Part shown: one piece after another, positions 8,428-17,608 of the stretch
Layout: every line of letters starts with the position of its first letter
How positions within the stretch are numbered: position 1 is the first letter of the stretch
Assembly (NCBI GenBank): GCA_021777215.1
Contig: JAJYDS010000003.1
Coordinates: forward strand, 1 to 64,000
Length of the DNA stretch: 64,000 bases
Reading direction: 5' to 3'
DNA from: a bacterium
GTDB taxonomy: Bacteria; Babelota; Babeliae; Babelales; Vermiphilaceae
Position numbers and translations under genes: made by a program
Notes under the pieces: generated by a model
Told to the model about the DNA's origin: nothing
What the model saw: the letters and a program-made list of their open reading frames with translations, nothing else
Database searches by the model: none

Positions 8428-9828
8428 CTATAACTTAGTTGCCTGGTTGGGTGTTGTAAAGTCGTACAGAAGATACAGGGGATGGTTTTTTAAGAAGATA
8501 AGCGTGGCGGCCTCTGGAGATCGAGAAGCCCCTTTTGCTATTAAAGCGTCCAGAATTTCGTCTAAATGATTAAAACTTTTTGACGTTTGGTATTCTATTT
8601 TTACCGCTTCCAAGATGGTTTGAAATTGTTCTTTGGGCATAATGGCGTTTGATGATTGATCAGAGAGGTTATTTTCTGGAGCGGGCGTCGCTGATGCTAT
8701 GCTCTGCTCTCCGGGAATGTTCGTTATGGGTTCGGTTTTTTTGTGGTTTTTATTTTTGTTTCGGTGATTATAAAAGTGAACCGTGTCGTTCGAACATGTT
8801 GGAGGAGGTGCTGTTTCGGTTTGCTGCTTTAAGCGTGATTGGAGGTTGCGTGTCTCGTCTTGTAGTTGGTTAATGAAGTCGTTTAATACTTTTTGTTCAT
8901 CACCATTTGTGTCAGTATCAACCATCTGGGTAGCTAGGCTTGTCACCAACTGCTGGAGCGGTGCTACAGTCTTTGTTTTTTCTGCTTCAAATAGCGCGTT
9001 CTCAACGCGTGCTTGCGTTATTTCTCTGAAAACTTTGAGAGTTTTACTAACGTATTGTTTAAAGGGATGCAGGCTGCCCGTAGGTATACTCGGTGCGGTT
9101 GCCGGAGGGTTTATTTTTTTTGGTTCCAGTGTGGGTTCCTGGTGTGGGAATTGCCGCTTATTGATAGCGGTTCTGATTTCTACAATGCAGTCTGAGAGAA
9201 TGGTTTTTTTATCGTGGTTTTGTGCTCTTTTTAAACGGCGAGCAAAAGATTTGCTGGCAGATTTCAAATAACTGACGGCAGTCTTATTTTTTGTTATTTT
9301 TCCTGCGTCCCGCAGGATGTCATTTAAGTGCTTTTGGATAGCAATTAAGCTTTCTAATGTGGTGATGTACTGAGCAAGTATTGCTTTTTCTTGTGTGTCG
9401 GTGGTGGCAGCTAATGCATTTGCAAAATAATTGGTTAAGGCGCAGGCCATAGAGTAGGTTGCTTCTTGAGGGAGTGCATTCTGGTTTATTTTTTTTTGTG
9501 AGTGACTGATTTCATTGCGAGCTTCTTCAAGCGTATCATCCCATTTTTTTTTGTGTGCCGCTAAGGAGCCTAGTGCTTGATTTCCGTACGTTTTTTGTGC
9601 AAGTGATACCTTCAAATCCTCTTGAGCAGGGAGCGCGCTTTCTTCAGTATCTTCATGGGAAGATTCTTCTTTGGGGGGTAAATCATGTATAGTTTTTTTA
9701 CCCCAATGCAGGATACTTATACTTTTTTGTGATTGAAAAGGGAAATGTCCTGGTTCCATGCCTATCACGCAGGGGACAATGAGTGTGCTGAGTGTGAGGG
9801 AATTTAGTATTTGTTTAAATTTTTTCAT
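8428..9828 (-). CDS. exported protein of unknown function
   Basis: The 466-residue product has a signal-like N-terminus ending PCVIG and then MEPGHF, matching the Met-after-cleavage pattern seen elsewhere here. The body is helical and charged with no recognised domain. Around residues 350-365 there is a basic Asn/Lys/His stretch (NHRNKNKNHKK). A Pro/Thr-rich segment lies near the middle, around residues 240-250. It stands alone between alaS and the Sel1 cluster, with 370 bases of non-coding DNA upstream. Function unknown. Confidence 0.65.
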   Translation of the reverse strand: MKKFKQILNSLTLSTLIVPCVIGMEPGHFPFQSQKSISILHWGKKTIHDLPPKEESSHEDTEESALPAQEDLKVSLAQKTYGNQALGSLAAHKKKWDDTLEEARNEISHSQKKINQNALPQEATYSMACALTNYFANALAATTDTQEKAILAQYITTLESLIAIQKHLNDILRDAGKITKNKTAVSYLKSASKSFARRLKRAQNHDKKTILSDCIVEIRTAINKRQFPHQEPTLEPKKINPPATAPSIPTGSLHPFKQYVSKTLKVFREITQARVENALFEAEKTKTVAPLQQLVTSLATQMVDTDTNGDEQKVLNDFINQLQDETRNLQSRLKQQTETAPPPTCSNDTVHFYNHRNKNKNHKKTEPITNIPGEQSIASATPAPENNLSDQSSNAIMPKEQFQTILEAVKIEYQTSKSFNHLDEILDALIAKGASRSPEAATLIFLKNHPLYLLYDFTTPNQATKL

Positions 9829-9974
9829 AATATTGTCTTTTTTCTGAAAAACTTTTTTTATTTATTTATCGCTATAACTGTATCAAAAATTACCTGTTTG
9901 TCAATTCTTGCCGAGAAGGCGATAGGAGATGAGTTTTTGGGCGAGGGCGTATGTTAAAACGGAGGTTTTTACTG

Positions 9975-10034
9975 GTGCGGGTAAAAAAAAGGGCAGCGTA
10001 CCTCCTGTTTTTACCTAAATTTGGCCCAAAATAG
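9975..10034 (+). other. possible 19-codon micro-ORF or gene-start remnant
   Basis: A GTG at 9975 follows a full GGAGG (9961-9965) by 9 bases and opens a frame that reads like the start of a signal peptide (RVKKRAAYLLFLP) before a stop at 10032. The GGAGG can be hidden by pairing with CCTCC at 10001-10005. It could be a leader peptide or the decayed start of another Sel1 gene. Confidence 0.25.
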
Positions 10035-10089
10035 GGGCTTGAGGGGGAAGGGGTGTTTTGCGATTTTTCTCCTCTTTTGCCAATCAGTA

Positions 10090-10117
10090 TTGACTATTTG
10101 TCATAAAATGATAGAAT
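10090..10117 (+). promoter_or_regulatory. promoter of the Sel1 cluster
   Basis: TTGACT at 10090-10095 and TAGAAT at 10112-10117 have a 16-base spacer, 82 bases before the first gene of the cluster. Confidence 0.6.
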
Positions 10118-10199
10118 CAATTTTGTTTATACTAAGAAATGATGGGGCGGTAAAAACAGGGTTTTTCCCTGGCGACATACCTAAAAATGGAGTTTTTAC

Positions 10200-10811
10200 A
10201 TGAAAATGGGTAACAGGGTTATTTTTGTTATTTTTCTTACGAGTCCATTTTTTTATGCCGAAGATGTGATACCTTCGTTTGAGCAAGAGATTGTTGTTGA
10301 GCGAGTTCAAAACGCGCGCATTGATTTGCAGCGAGGGAAAGACTTGTCTGAGGGTGTGGCTGGGGCTCCTGATTATGCCGGTGCGGTCTCCTTTTTTGAA
10401 CGAGCTGCAAATCAGGATGTTGATCTATGGATAAAAAAACAGGCCTTAGCGCATTTGGGGCGGTTATACTACATCGGTGGATATGGCATAGAACAAGATG
10501 TTGTTGCTGCTTGGGATTGTTTTGATAAGTTTTTAAATTTATACGATTTCATTTCATCTGCGTTACCCAGCGCTGATCGTTTATTGATTGCGAGGGCGTA
10601 TTTATCTATGGGCGATCTGCTTGAGATGTGGGGACAATTTCAACATGCGGTGGATTGTTATAGTATCATCTTGCATTTGACTACGGAAGAAGCCGAGCAT
10701 GACATGGATTTTTTTGCACTGTATGACCAAGCTGCGGATAGATTGAGCGTTTTATTGCAGCCGGTAGTTGAGCAGGAGTCGTTCCCGGCACCACCAGAAT
10801 CCGGTGGGTGA
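10200..10811 (+). CDS. exported Sel1/TPR-like repeat protein
   Basis: The 203-residue product has a signal peptide ending FFYA. It is followed by helical repeats of the Sel1 type: FFERAANQDV...ALAHLGRLYYIGGYG and a second, weaker copy. Such repeats form protein-binding solenoids; in host-associated bacteria they often belong to secreted interaction proteins. The ATG at 10200 has GGAG 8 bases before it, and a GTTTTTAC box directly abuts the start. The next gene has the same repeat phrase (AANQ, then Y-GG-G), so the two are paralogues. The C-terminus is Pro/Gly-rich. Confidence 0.7.
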   Translation: MKMGNRVIFVIFLTSPFFYAEDVIPSFEQEIVVERVQNARIDLQRGKDLSEGVAGAPDYAGAVSFFERAANQDVDLWIKKQALAHLGRLYYIGGYGIEQDVVAAWDCFDKFLNLYDFISSALPSADRLLIARAYLSMGDLLEMWGQFQHAVDCYSIILHLTTEEAEHDMDFFALYDQAADRLSVLLQPVVEQESFPAPPESGG

Positions 10812-10880
10812 TTGGGGTTAGTGGTGCATACCAGATTTGTAAGTTTGTAAGATTGAATGATTAAATGGAGGCTTTTTTCT

Positions 10881-12296
10881 ATGAATATGATTAAATACGG
10901 AATGTTGTTATTCCTAGTACTTGTGTCCACTATGCCCATTATGGCAAAAAATTGGTATACGCCTGCAGATGAATTAGCAGACCAACGCCAAATTGCGCGG
11001 AATGATTTGCATTCGGGGGAATTATATTATGAGGGGACTGATGGTCAGGTTCCTGATTATATGCGTGCTTTTTTCTTTTTTAACCGAGCGGCAAATCAAA
11101 CAGTTGATCAATTTGCACAGAGAAAAGCCTCTCTTATGTTAGGCCAAATCTACTATTATGGTGGACATGGTATGGAAAGAAATACAGGAGCTGCGTGGCA
11201 TTATTTTAATGACTTGGTTGACCTTGATACAGCAACTCCTGATGATATACCATTTGCTCAACGAATCTTGTTTGCGACCGCCTATTATTATCTGGCAAAA
11301 ATAGAATTCGAGGGCACTGAAGAAGTTCCTCAAAATTGGAACCATGCGCAAGCAAATTTGGAATTAGCATTGTTGGCTTCTTCTGATACCGCACTACAGT
11401 TTGAGGCGTATGTGCTTCTGGGGAAGATGTTTTTTTTAGGGCATGAAACATTGCCCAAAAATGTGGTGCAGGCAGCGCGTTATATCGCTCAGGCAGAGGC
11501 CATAATTCAAGAGAGCCCCGATTCTTTTTCTGCTGAGCAAAAAGCAGATATGTACATAGTGCAGGGCAATATAGCCAAGACGGGTATTCCGGGAGAAGTG
11601 GAAAGTAATTATGTGCGAGCTTTTTCTTGGTATGTTACTGCGTATACTGTGTTGCAGGATACGATGCATGAATTGCGATTTAGAGCTGCACTGAGCGCGG
11701 CAGGTTTATTGGTACGCGGTGGTCATGGTTTACTCCGAGATGATAACCAAGCTCTTTTCTATTTAAAAATTGTCGATGAGCAAAGTCTTTACCCTGAATT
11801 GCAGAACCGTTCCCGTGCTGCATTATGTACTGTCTATTTTTATAGAGGTGCTGATTTAGTGCAGAAAGAAGATTGCGATAGTCAGGAGGCTCTAGCATGT
11901 TCTACCTATGTTGCTGAATATGATCAAGATTATCGCCGACGTGCAGAAGCATTCTTAAGACTAGGGGATTTGTATGTCGCTCAAGATGATAACTTGCACG
12001 CGCGTGATTGTTATGTTCAGGTTTTGGAGCTGCTTGTAGATGAGTCTGATGATACCGTGTATCAAGATGCGTATCAAAAAGTTTTGAGTTTAACAGGTTA
12101 CGCAAGTCAGACATCCTCCGAAGTAGAAGACGCGAGTGCCCACGAATCTAGCGATGAGCAAGTCGGCAGTGATCGCGAGTTGGCCGCAACGCCCGAGCGG
12201 GAGCTTGAACAAGTATCACTTAACTCACCTACAGCAGTGCATGAAGATGAGCAGAAAAATAACCAAGACCATGCCGATGTTAGCGATAGGCAATGA
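10881..12296 (+). CDS. exported Sel1-repeat protein
   Basis: The 471-residue product has a signal peptide (through PIMA) and several Sel1-type helical repeats: FFFNRAANQTV...LGQIYYYGGHG, then LGKMFFLGHETLPKN, and further copies to about residue 400. An acidic, Ser/Glu-rich tail of about 60 residues follows. ATG at 10881 has GGAGG at 10867-10871, 9 bases upstream; an earlier in-frame ATG at 10857 would place the ribosome site inside the gene. It lies 69 bases after its paralogue and is probably co-transcribed with it. Likely a periplasmic or secreted protein-interaction scaffold; the partner is unknown. Confidence 0.75.
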   Translation: MNMIKYGMLLFLVLVSTMPIMAKNWYTPADELADQRQIARNDLHSGELYYEGTDGQVPDYMRAFFFFNRAANQTVDQFAQRKASLMLGQIYYYGGHGMERNTGAAWHYFNDLVDLDTATPDDIPFAQRILFATAYYYLAKIEFEGTEEVPQNWNHAQANLELALLASSDTALQFEAYVLLGKMFFLGHETLPKNVVQAARYIAQAEAIIQESPDSFSAEQKADMYIVQGNIAKTGIPGEVESNYVRAFSWYVTAYTVLQDTMHELRFRAALSAAGLLVRGGHGLLRDDNQALFYLKIVDEQSLYPELQNRSRAALCTVYFYRGADLVQKEDCDSQEALACSTYVAEYDQDYRRRAEAFLRLGDLYVAQDDNLHARDCYVQVLELLVDESDDTVYQDAYQKVLSLTGYASQTSSEVEDASAHESSDEQVGSDRELAATPERELEQVSLNSPTAVHEDEQKNNQDHADVSDRQ

Positions 12297-12315
12297 TTAA
12301 AACGGAGGTTGTTCT

Positions 12316-12357
12316 ATGATAAGCCAAAGCGCGTGCTATCAGGATAGTGGATTATAA
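12316..12357 (+). other. 13-codon micro-ORF with a strong ribosome site
   Basis: GGAGG at 12304-12308 lies 7 bases before ATG at 12316; the frame (MISQSACYQDSGL) ends at 12357. The leader resembles the start region of the 10881 gene (TTAAA, GGAGG, TTCTATGA). It may be a leader peptide of the next gene or the relic of a lost paralogue. Confidence 0.3.
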
Positions 12358-12382
12358 AAATCTTTTAGAAAATGGAGTTGCT

Positions 12383-14224
12383 ATGAGTCAGCTTTTACGT
12401 TTATTTTTTAAAAAATTTTTAATACTCGGTTTGTTTGGTATTGCCGCGCATATGCAGCAGTTGCATGCTGAGTCGTGGAATTCTTTTTATCAGCCGAATA
12501 TGAATAACCGTTGGAAGCGGGATATGCTGCGTGCCATAGTTGGTTTTGACGGTAAAAAAGATATCTCTGGTGCAGATCTCATTTTGTACGCTGAGAATCT
12601 TTGTACGCTTGCAAGTGCTTTGTATGCCCAGGATTATATTATCTGGCTGACGCATAGTTATAATGAAACATCGCCGCGTATGGATCAGGCTGATGCAGAG
12701 TTAACCAAAGTAGTGGGTCCTGACGAAACGTTGGCATTTTCTCCACAGTCGCGAGAGGCGCTTGCCGTGTCTCTTATTTACCGTAACTTTGCTTGGCAAG
12801 CGGATATTTTGAGGGCTGGATCAGGACAAGAAATTCGTTCTATCGTTGCTCTTTTATCAAAATCATCTGATAAAGAGGTTCAGTGGATAGCACATGCTTT
12901 TGATGCAAAATTGCAGTTTGCGCTTGTCAAAAGAGAGATTATTTCTTTGAGGGAAAAAATTATAGCGTTCGTTTCCGTGTCTGATTGGTGGACGGATTAC
13001 ATGCAAGACAAAAAAAGCACGGTGTGTTTGGCCTTAAAAAATACTATCCGAGAAAAGATAGCCTATTTTTCAAAACTTATTACCGATGGACGTCGCTTAG
13101 AGGTTCAACAATTGAAGGATGGTGTTATCCATGAAATGCGGTATCACCGGCAACGAAAGCAGACTGCAGATGTTGTGCATGACTATGAATTAGTGCGTTC
13201 TCATATGCAGGAGTTATATGCGGCTCTTATAGCTGAATTATCGTGGGTTATTTCCGTGAATCCTTCTCTGCAAAAATATGCCTATCGCTCAGATGTACCC
13301 CAAGAGCTTTTGCCGGGGATGCATGGAGTTGGGAACGTTTTGGCAGATGCTCGAGAAAAGGCTTCGCCAGCAGTAAGTATTTCTTGTGGTGAACAAACTG
13401 CTGGAGCTGAAAAAGAGAAAAAGAAGCGTAAGAGACATAAGAAAAAAAACAAAGAGCAAACAATAAGCGGTCAGATGGATGCTGCATCAGAACAGGCTGA
13501 TGTGCTCGGTGATAGCCAAGATAAAGATGAGGCTGACGAAGTAGATTCTGCGGTAGTTAGCAGTGCTCCAGCACCGCAAAAAGCGATAAATATTTTGGAA
13601 GAATTGGCTGATGAAACACATGAGCCTGTCTCATTGCTTAACCAGGCTATGCAGCAAGAAAGCCCGTGGATCGCAACCTTTCAAGACAGTAAGAATAAGG
13701 TGACGTGGCATCTGTATAAAATTCCTCGCTCAGAAGAAAGCCCGGGGCTTATTGAGCTGATTTATACCTCGCTAGGTAGATGGGCGCATAATATTCGTGG
13801 TTGGCTTTTCTCTCCTGAAGATGAGTATATGCGTGAAGGGTATCGAGATTCATCCAGCGAAAAATATAAAAGAGTGCGTGCCTATTATGAAAGTGATGTG
13901 CGTTTGCATGAGCGAGTTTTGCTGTATCATACTTTTGTGCAAGATATTGACGCTTTTATACGGGAACACGGACAGGCAATGATTCGTCGCGATGCAAAAA
14001 CAGGGCGTGATCTCATGTTCGTATCGGTGCCAGGTGATGTAGAATTTGCCAATGCTACCCGTCAGACTGGCCTTTTTTCATTCATTATAGACGCAGACAC
14101 AGGAATATGTTTTCACCGTATGTTTGAGCCAAAAGAGCTTAATTGGAATGATAAGGCATTATACCAGGTGGCATTGAGTGATGAGGCTCTTGCTGCGCTT
14201 ATGAGTCTACCGTCTGCGCATTAA
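12383..14224 (+). CDS. large exported protein of unknown function with a basic Lys/Arg stretch
   Basis: The 613-residue product has a signal peptide ending LHA, with the mature start ESWNSFY. The N-terminal 320 residues are helical with no recognised family. A strongly basic run (KKKRKRHKKKNK) at about 350-365 is followed by an acidic linker. The C-terminal 170 residues look like a separate mixed alpha/beta domain ending with FIIDADTGICFHRMF. GGAG at 12374-12377 lies 5 bases before the chosen ATG. It is the last gene of the Sel1 cluster, so a link to the repeat proteins is plausible but unproven. Confidence 0.65.
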   Translation: MSQLLRLFFKKFLILGLFGIAAHMQQLHAESWNSFYQPNMNNRWKRDMLRAIVGFDGKKDISGADLILYAENLCTLASALYAQDYIIWLTHSYNETSPRMDQADAELTKVVGPDETLAFSPQSREALAVSLIYRNFAWQADILRAGSGQEIRSIVALLSKSSDKEVQWIAHAFDAKLQFALVKREIISLREKIIAFVSVSDWWTDYMQDKKSTVCLALKNTIREKIAYFSKLITDGRRLEVQQLKDGVIHEMRYHRQRKQTADVVHDYELVRSHMQELYAALIAELSWVISVNPSLQKYAYRSDVPQELLPGMHGVGNVLADAREKASPAVSISCGEQTAGAEKEKKKRKRHKKKNKEQTISGQMDAASEQADVLGDSQDKDEADEVDSAVVSSAPAPQKAINILEELADETHEPVSLLNQAMQQESPWIATFQDSKNKVTWHLYKIPRSEESPGLIELIYTSLGRWAHNIRGWLFSPEDEYMREGYRDSSSEKYKRVRAYYESDVRLHERVLLYHTFVQDIDAFIREHGQAMIRRDAKTGRDLMFVSVPGDVEFANATRQTGLFSFIIDADTGICFHRMFEPKELNWNDKALYQVALSDEALAALMSLPSAH

Positions 14225-14251
14225 AAAGGTTCTGCGGTTTGTAATTTTTTA

Positions 14252-15214
14252 TTAGCGTCTTGCTAAAATGCCATTATCAAGTGCTCGTTTTTTTGCTTCA
14301 CCGTTCATCAGTGCTCGCTTAAGGTGAAGAACTTTAGGTTCAATAGATTTTTCCTGTTCCTCAAGCTCTAAAAGCAAAAGTTGGTTTATGGCAATATCAT
14401 TACGAATTTTTTCATAAAATTCGAGCGGTAAATCTGAACCAGTGATATCAATGAAGAAGCAGAATCGATGAATTAAGGACCAATACAGGTCATCCAGATC
14501 GCTTGAATCGATGATGATAGCGCGATCGATAAGAACCTCTAGTTGTAATGATATTTTCTTTACCGAATTCCAAATTGCGTCGTGATCTTCTGGGCTCCAA
14601 ACCAACTTACTTACGCAAGATTCTAAAAAGCGTACAATTGATTGGCGCAGCTGTTCGGTAGAGATATCTTCAGTGATAAGGTCTGCTTCTTTTTGCAGGC
14701 TTTCGACAATGTCATGAGAAAGAGTGTCTAAAAACTCTCGTGGCTTTTCTTTAAACGTATCGAATTTATTTAAAAACGTTTCTTCTAAAATAGAATATAC
14801 TTTTTTTCTACTATACAGCGGATCAAGGCATCGTTTTAGTGAAAAGTGTTCTTGTAATAAATCGGGCAATTGATCAAGCATGAGCGAGAATGCATACGCG
14901 TTTATATACTGCGCGCCTTTTATTTTATTGCCAAACAATTTTATGACTGATTTAATGTAGGCGCGACGATGCTGCGTCATGCTTTTGCTGTGTTGTAAGA
15001 GTTGAATAAAATGAGAAAAATCGTGCGGCAAAATATCACTTATATAGAGCGGATTATTGAAGGTCGTGCGTAAAAAAGCATCAATACCGGAAGCAGATAA
15101 GTTGATGGGAGCTCTGAGGGCTTGAGTGTGGTCAATTGTAGCATTTGCTTGGGTGTTGAGCTGAACAAAGAGAATTCCTGCAAGGAGTCCCTTAAAGACG
15201 AAGTTCATTTTCAT
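14252..15214 (-). CDS. exported helical protein of unknown function
   Basis: The 320-residue product has a signal peptide (MKMNFVFKGLLAGILFVQL to about NANA) and a mostly helical body with no known motif. It converges on the Sel1 cluster and diverges from the gspF operon, so its promoter probably lies in 15215-15344. The last 60 residues are rich in Glu, Lys and Leu. Nothing identifies a function. Confidence 0.6.
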   Translation of the reverse strand: MKMNFVFKGLLAGILFVQLNTQANATIDHTQALRAPINLSASGIDAFLRTTFNNPLYISDILPHDFSHFIQLLQHSKSMTQHRRAYIKSVIKLFGNKIKGAQYINAYAFSLMLDQLPDLLQEHFSLKRCLDPLYSRKKVYSILEETFLNKFDTFKEKPREFLDTLSHDIVESLQKEADLITEDISTEQLRQSIVRFLESCVSKLVWSPEDHDAIWNSVKKISLQLEVLIDRAIIIDSSDLDDLYWSLIHRFCFFIDITGSDLPLEFYEKIRNDIAINQLLLLELEEQEKSIEPKVLHLKRALMNGEAKKRALDNGILARR

Positions 15215-15344
15215 GGAAAAGAACCTTCTAAAAAAAGTATTTTAATAATCAAAGATACATCCTAGCATGAATCATTTATACTATACAAGAACAAAAAACT
15301 CAGATTAAAAAAAATGGATCGGGAGAATGGTAAAGGGTTGTTAA

Positions 15345-16568
15345 ATGGCGTTTTATTCTTATCAAGCTTTTTCAAAAGAAGGCAAACGAGTTTCAGGATA
15401 CCTTGACGCACCTTCGGCCGAGGGGGTGAAAGAGCAATTAGTCAGGCAGGGATTATTTCCTATAAAAATAGCACCGGCGCAGGAAGAGTCGCGCAAGCCG
15501 TGGTGGAAGCGATTGTTTGCCGGCTCAGTATCGGTCAAAGACAAAATTTTATTTACCCGACAATTTTCAGTATTGCTCAGATCGGGAGTGCCCCTTTTAC
15601 AAGCTCTTGAGTTGCTTTCAGATCAATTTGAGGGGCCGCTTCAGTCAATATTAATTGCAGTGAAAGATGAAGTTAAGGGGGGCAGTTCATTGGCCGATGC
15701 CCTTGCCAAATATCCCAAAGTGTTTGATACCATTTATGTGCAATTAGTGCGTGCAGGTGAGGCAAGCGGCAAGCTCGAAATGATTCTTGAGCGACTGATT
15801 AGTTATATGGAACGGCGTGAAGAGATACAAAAAAAAGTAAAAAATGCGCTTCGCTATCCCATTATTCAAGCAGTTGTTGCCTTTTTAGTTGTTATTGGCT
15901 TGATGGTCGGTATTGTGCCGGCTATTTCCGGTGTTTTTACCGCACAAAAAATGAAATTGCCGACGATTACAACCCTGTTAATTGGTATATCAAATACCTT
16001 TGTGCATTATTGGTTGTATATGATTGTTGTTATTGTATTAGTTGTTATCGGTTTTCGGTATTGGAAGTCTACTCCCTATGGCGGTAAGATTATCGATCGC
16101 CTTAAACTGAGGCTTCCTTTAGTCGGTTATTTTACTCGAACAAGCGCTATTGTGCAGTTTTGCTACACGCTTGGCATTTTACTTGAAGGTGGCGTAAACT
16201 TAGCGCAAGCATTGGATATTGTATGCAATGTCGTTGATAACCGTATTTTGGTTGACGTACTCAATCAGGCTCGTGATAAAATTATTAAGCAGGGTAAAAT
16301 TGCGCAGTACCTGAAGCAGACCAATCTTTTTCCGCCCATTGCTATTTACATGATTAATACCGGCGAGCAATCGGGACAATTGGATAAAATGTTATTAACG
16401 GTTGCGCAAAATTATGAGGAGGATCTGGGGGAGATAGCAGACACGTTGACAGAGAGTTTGGGGCCGATTTTGCTCATGGTGATGGCGCTTGTTGTTGGCT
16501 TTATTATTTTGGCCATTATGGCACCAATTTTCAAAATGATGCAATCGGCACAAGCAATGATTAAGTAG
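15345..16568 (+). CDS. gspF: type II secretion/type IV pilus inner-membrane platform protein (GspF/PilC)
   Basis: The 407 residues have the family layout: an N-terminal cytoplasmic domain (FYSYQAFSKEGKRVSGY), then two copies of the T2SSF domain. The copies carry the phrases FTRQFSVLLRSGVPLLQALELL and FCYTLGILLEGGVNLAQALDIV, and end in membrane helices near residues 165-190, 215-235 and 375-395. GspF anchors the assembly ATPase and pseudopilin assembly at the inner membrane. It is the first gene of an operon that continues with five pseudopilin-type genes. The matching ATPase (GspE/PilB) and secretin (GspD) are not in this window. Confidence 0.93.
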   Translation: MAFYSYQAFSKEGKRVSGYLDAPSAEGVKEQLVRQGLFPIKIAPAQEESRKPWWKRLFAGSVSVKDKILFTRQFSVLLRSGVPLLQALELLSDQFEGPLQSILIAVKDEVKGGSSLADALAKYPKVFDTIYVQLVRAGEASGKLEMILERLISYMERREEIQKKVKNALRYPIIQAVVAFLVVIGLMVGIVPAISGVFTAQKMKLPTITTLLIGISNTFVHYWLYMIVVIVLVVIGFRYWKSTPYGGKIIDRLKLRLPLVGYFTRTSAIVQFCYTLGILLEGGVNLAQALDIVCNVVDNRILVDVLNQARDKIIKQGKIAQYLKQTNLFPPIAIYMINTGEQSGQLDKMLLTVAQNYEEDLGEIADTLTESLGPILLMVMALVVGFIILAIMAPIFKMMQSAQAMIK

Positions 16569-16593
16569 TATCGCTAGGTTATAGGAGTTGTTT

Positions 16594-17034
16594 ATGAATG
16601 TTGCGGTTTCTTCAGCCCGCGGTGGCTTTACGCTGATCGAGGTCTTAATCGCTGTCTCAATCGGTATAGCGGTTATGGTTGGCGGTTTTATGGGCATCAG
16701 AAAAGCGTATGATGCTTTAAGTCGTTATCGCACGACTACCCGTATGAGTAATATTGCTTTTGCAATAGGCCAATATCGTCTTTCAGTGCAAAAATTGCCT
16801 ACGCGGCTGGATGATTTGGTGAAGGGACCTAAGGAAGAAAAGGATAAAAAACGTTGGGTGCAAGGCGGCGGCGCAACAATTAGCGAAGACGATTTAATAG
16901 ACGGTTGGGATAATAAGTTTGTATATAAACTTAATCCTGCCGGTAGTGGTAAAAAAGCATACGAACTCTATTCCTATGGTCCTAATGGCCCAGGATCTCC
17001 CAAAGAAGAGCACCTAAGTGCTGAAGCTGAATAA
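16594..17034 (+). CDS. gspG: major pseudopilin GspG-like protein
   Basis: The 146-residue prepilin has a short leader ending in Gly and the N-methylation motif GFTLIEVLIAVSIGIAVMVGGFM. The C-terminal globular part has GspG-like phrases: a WDNKFVYKLNP stretch (usually DPWGNPY) and YELYSYGPNGP (calcium-loop region of GspG). AGGAG at 16583-16587 lies 6 bases before ATG 16594, so this start is preferred to TTG 16588. The stop overlaps the next gene by 17 bases. The product should form the body of the pseudopilus. Confidence 0.88.
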   Translation: MNVAVSSARGGFTLIEVLIAVSIGIAVMVGGFMGIRKAYDALSRYRTTTRMSNIAFAIGQYRLSVQKLPTRLDDLVKGPKEEKDKKRWVQGGGATISEDDLIDGWDNKFVYKLNPAGSGKKAYELYSYGPNGPGSPKEEHLSAEAE

Positions 17035-17608
17035 GAGTTCCGGATTTACGCTTATAGAGCTGATAGTTGTCATAGCCATTATAGGTGCATTGGCAGCTAT
17101 CAGCATCCCTCGATTTATACGCAGAGGTAATCCCTCGTATGAACGTACCCAATTTATTGCCCGTTTTAATAGTTTGTTGAGTTTTGGTATGCAGCAAACG
17201 CTCATGACCCAAAAAATTCATGCCATTTCGGTTGATTTTGGCAAAAGAACAATCGGGCTCTTGGCCGAAACCGCTGAACTTGATACGCGCCCTGAGAATA
17301 GCAAAGAAAAGCTTGGGGAATATAAATTTAAGCCGGTTGCGGGGGCTTATATAACCTCAGAAATTTCTATTCCTGATAATTTTGAAGTAAAAGCTGCATT
17401 TATCGAGCGAGTTGATGCGCTTGCCCGTACCAAAAAAGAAAAAGCCATGTTTTGGTTTTTTTTGGTACCCGAAGGCTTAGCGCAAGACGTTATTATAAAT
17501 TTAGTTGATAAAAATGATCTATTTAATGGCAAAGCACAAGCGGTTGGTCTGGTGCTTAATCCATTTTCAGCGCAATTGAGAGAGTATGATAGTTTACAAA
17601 AACCATAG
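17018..17608 (+). CDS. pseudopilin (GspH-like position)
   Basis: The 196-residue prepilin starts at GTG 17018 inside the end of gspG, with AGAAGAG 7 bases upstream. The leader is followed by GFTLIELIVVIAIIGALAAISIP, a perfect prepilin cleavage/methylation motif with Glu at position 5. The globular domain is not clearly recognised; the second place after gspG suggests GspH. It overlaps the next gene by 23 bases, which points to translational coupling. Confidence 0.8.
   Translation: MLKLNKSSGFTLIELIVVIAIIGALAAISIPRFIRRGNPSYERTQFIARFNSLLSFGMQQTLMTQKIHAISVDFGKRTIGLLAETAELDTRPENSKEKLGEYKFKPVAGAYITSEISIPDNFEVKAAFIERVDALARTKKEKAMFWFFLVPEGLAQDVIINLVDKNDLFNGKAQAVGLVLNPFSAQLREYDSLQKP

Larger units (their letters stand above)
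9829..10199. other. structured regulatory region before the Sel1 cluster
   Basis: This intergenic stretch is unusually rich in short repeats. GTTTTTAC occurs at 9965, 10007 and 10192, and its complement GTAAAAA(C/A) at 9981 and 10150. AAAACGGAGGT (9956-9966) can pair with ACCTCCTGTTTT (10000-10011). Inside that, TTTTTAC (9966-9972) pairs with GTAAAAA (9981-9987). A strong promoter lies at 10090-10117. A micro-ORF is possible at 9975-10034. No other gene was seen. Confidence 0.5.
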
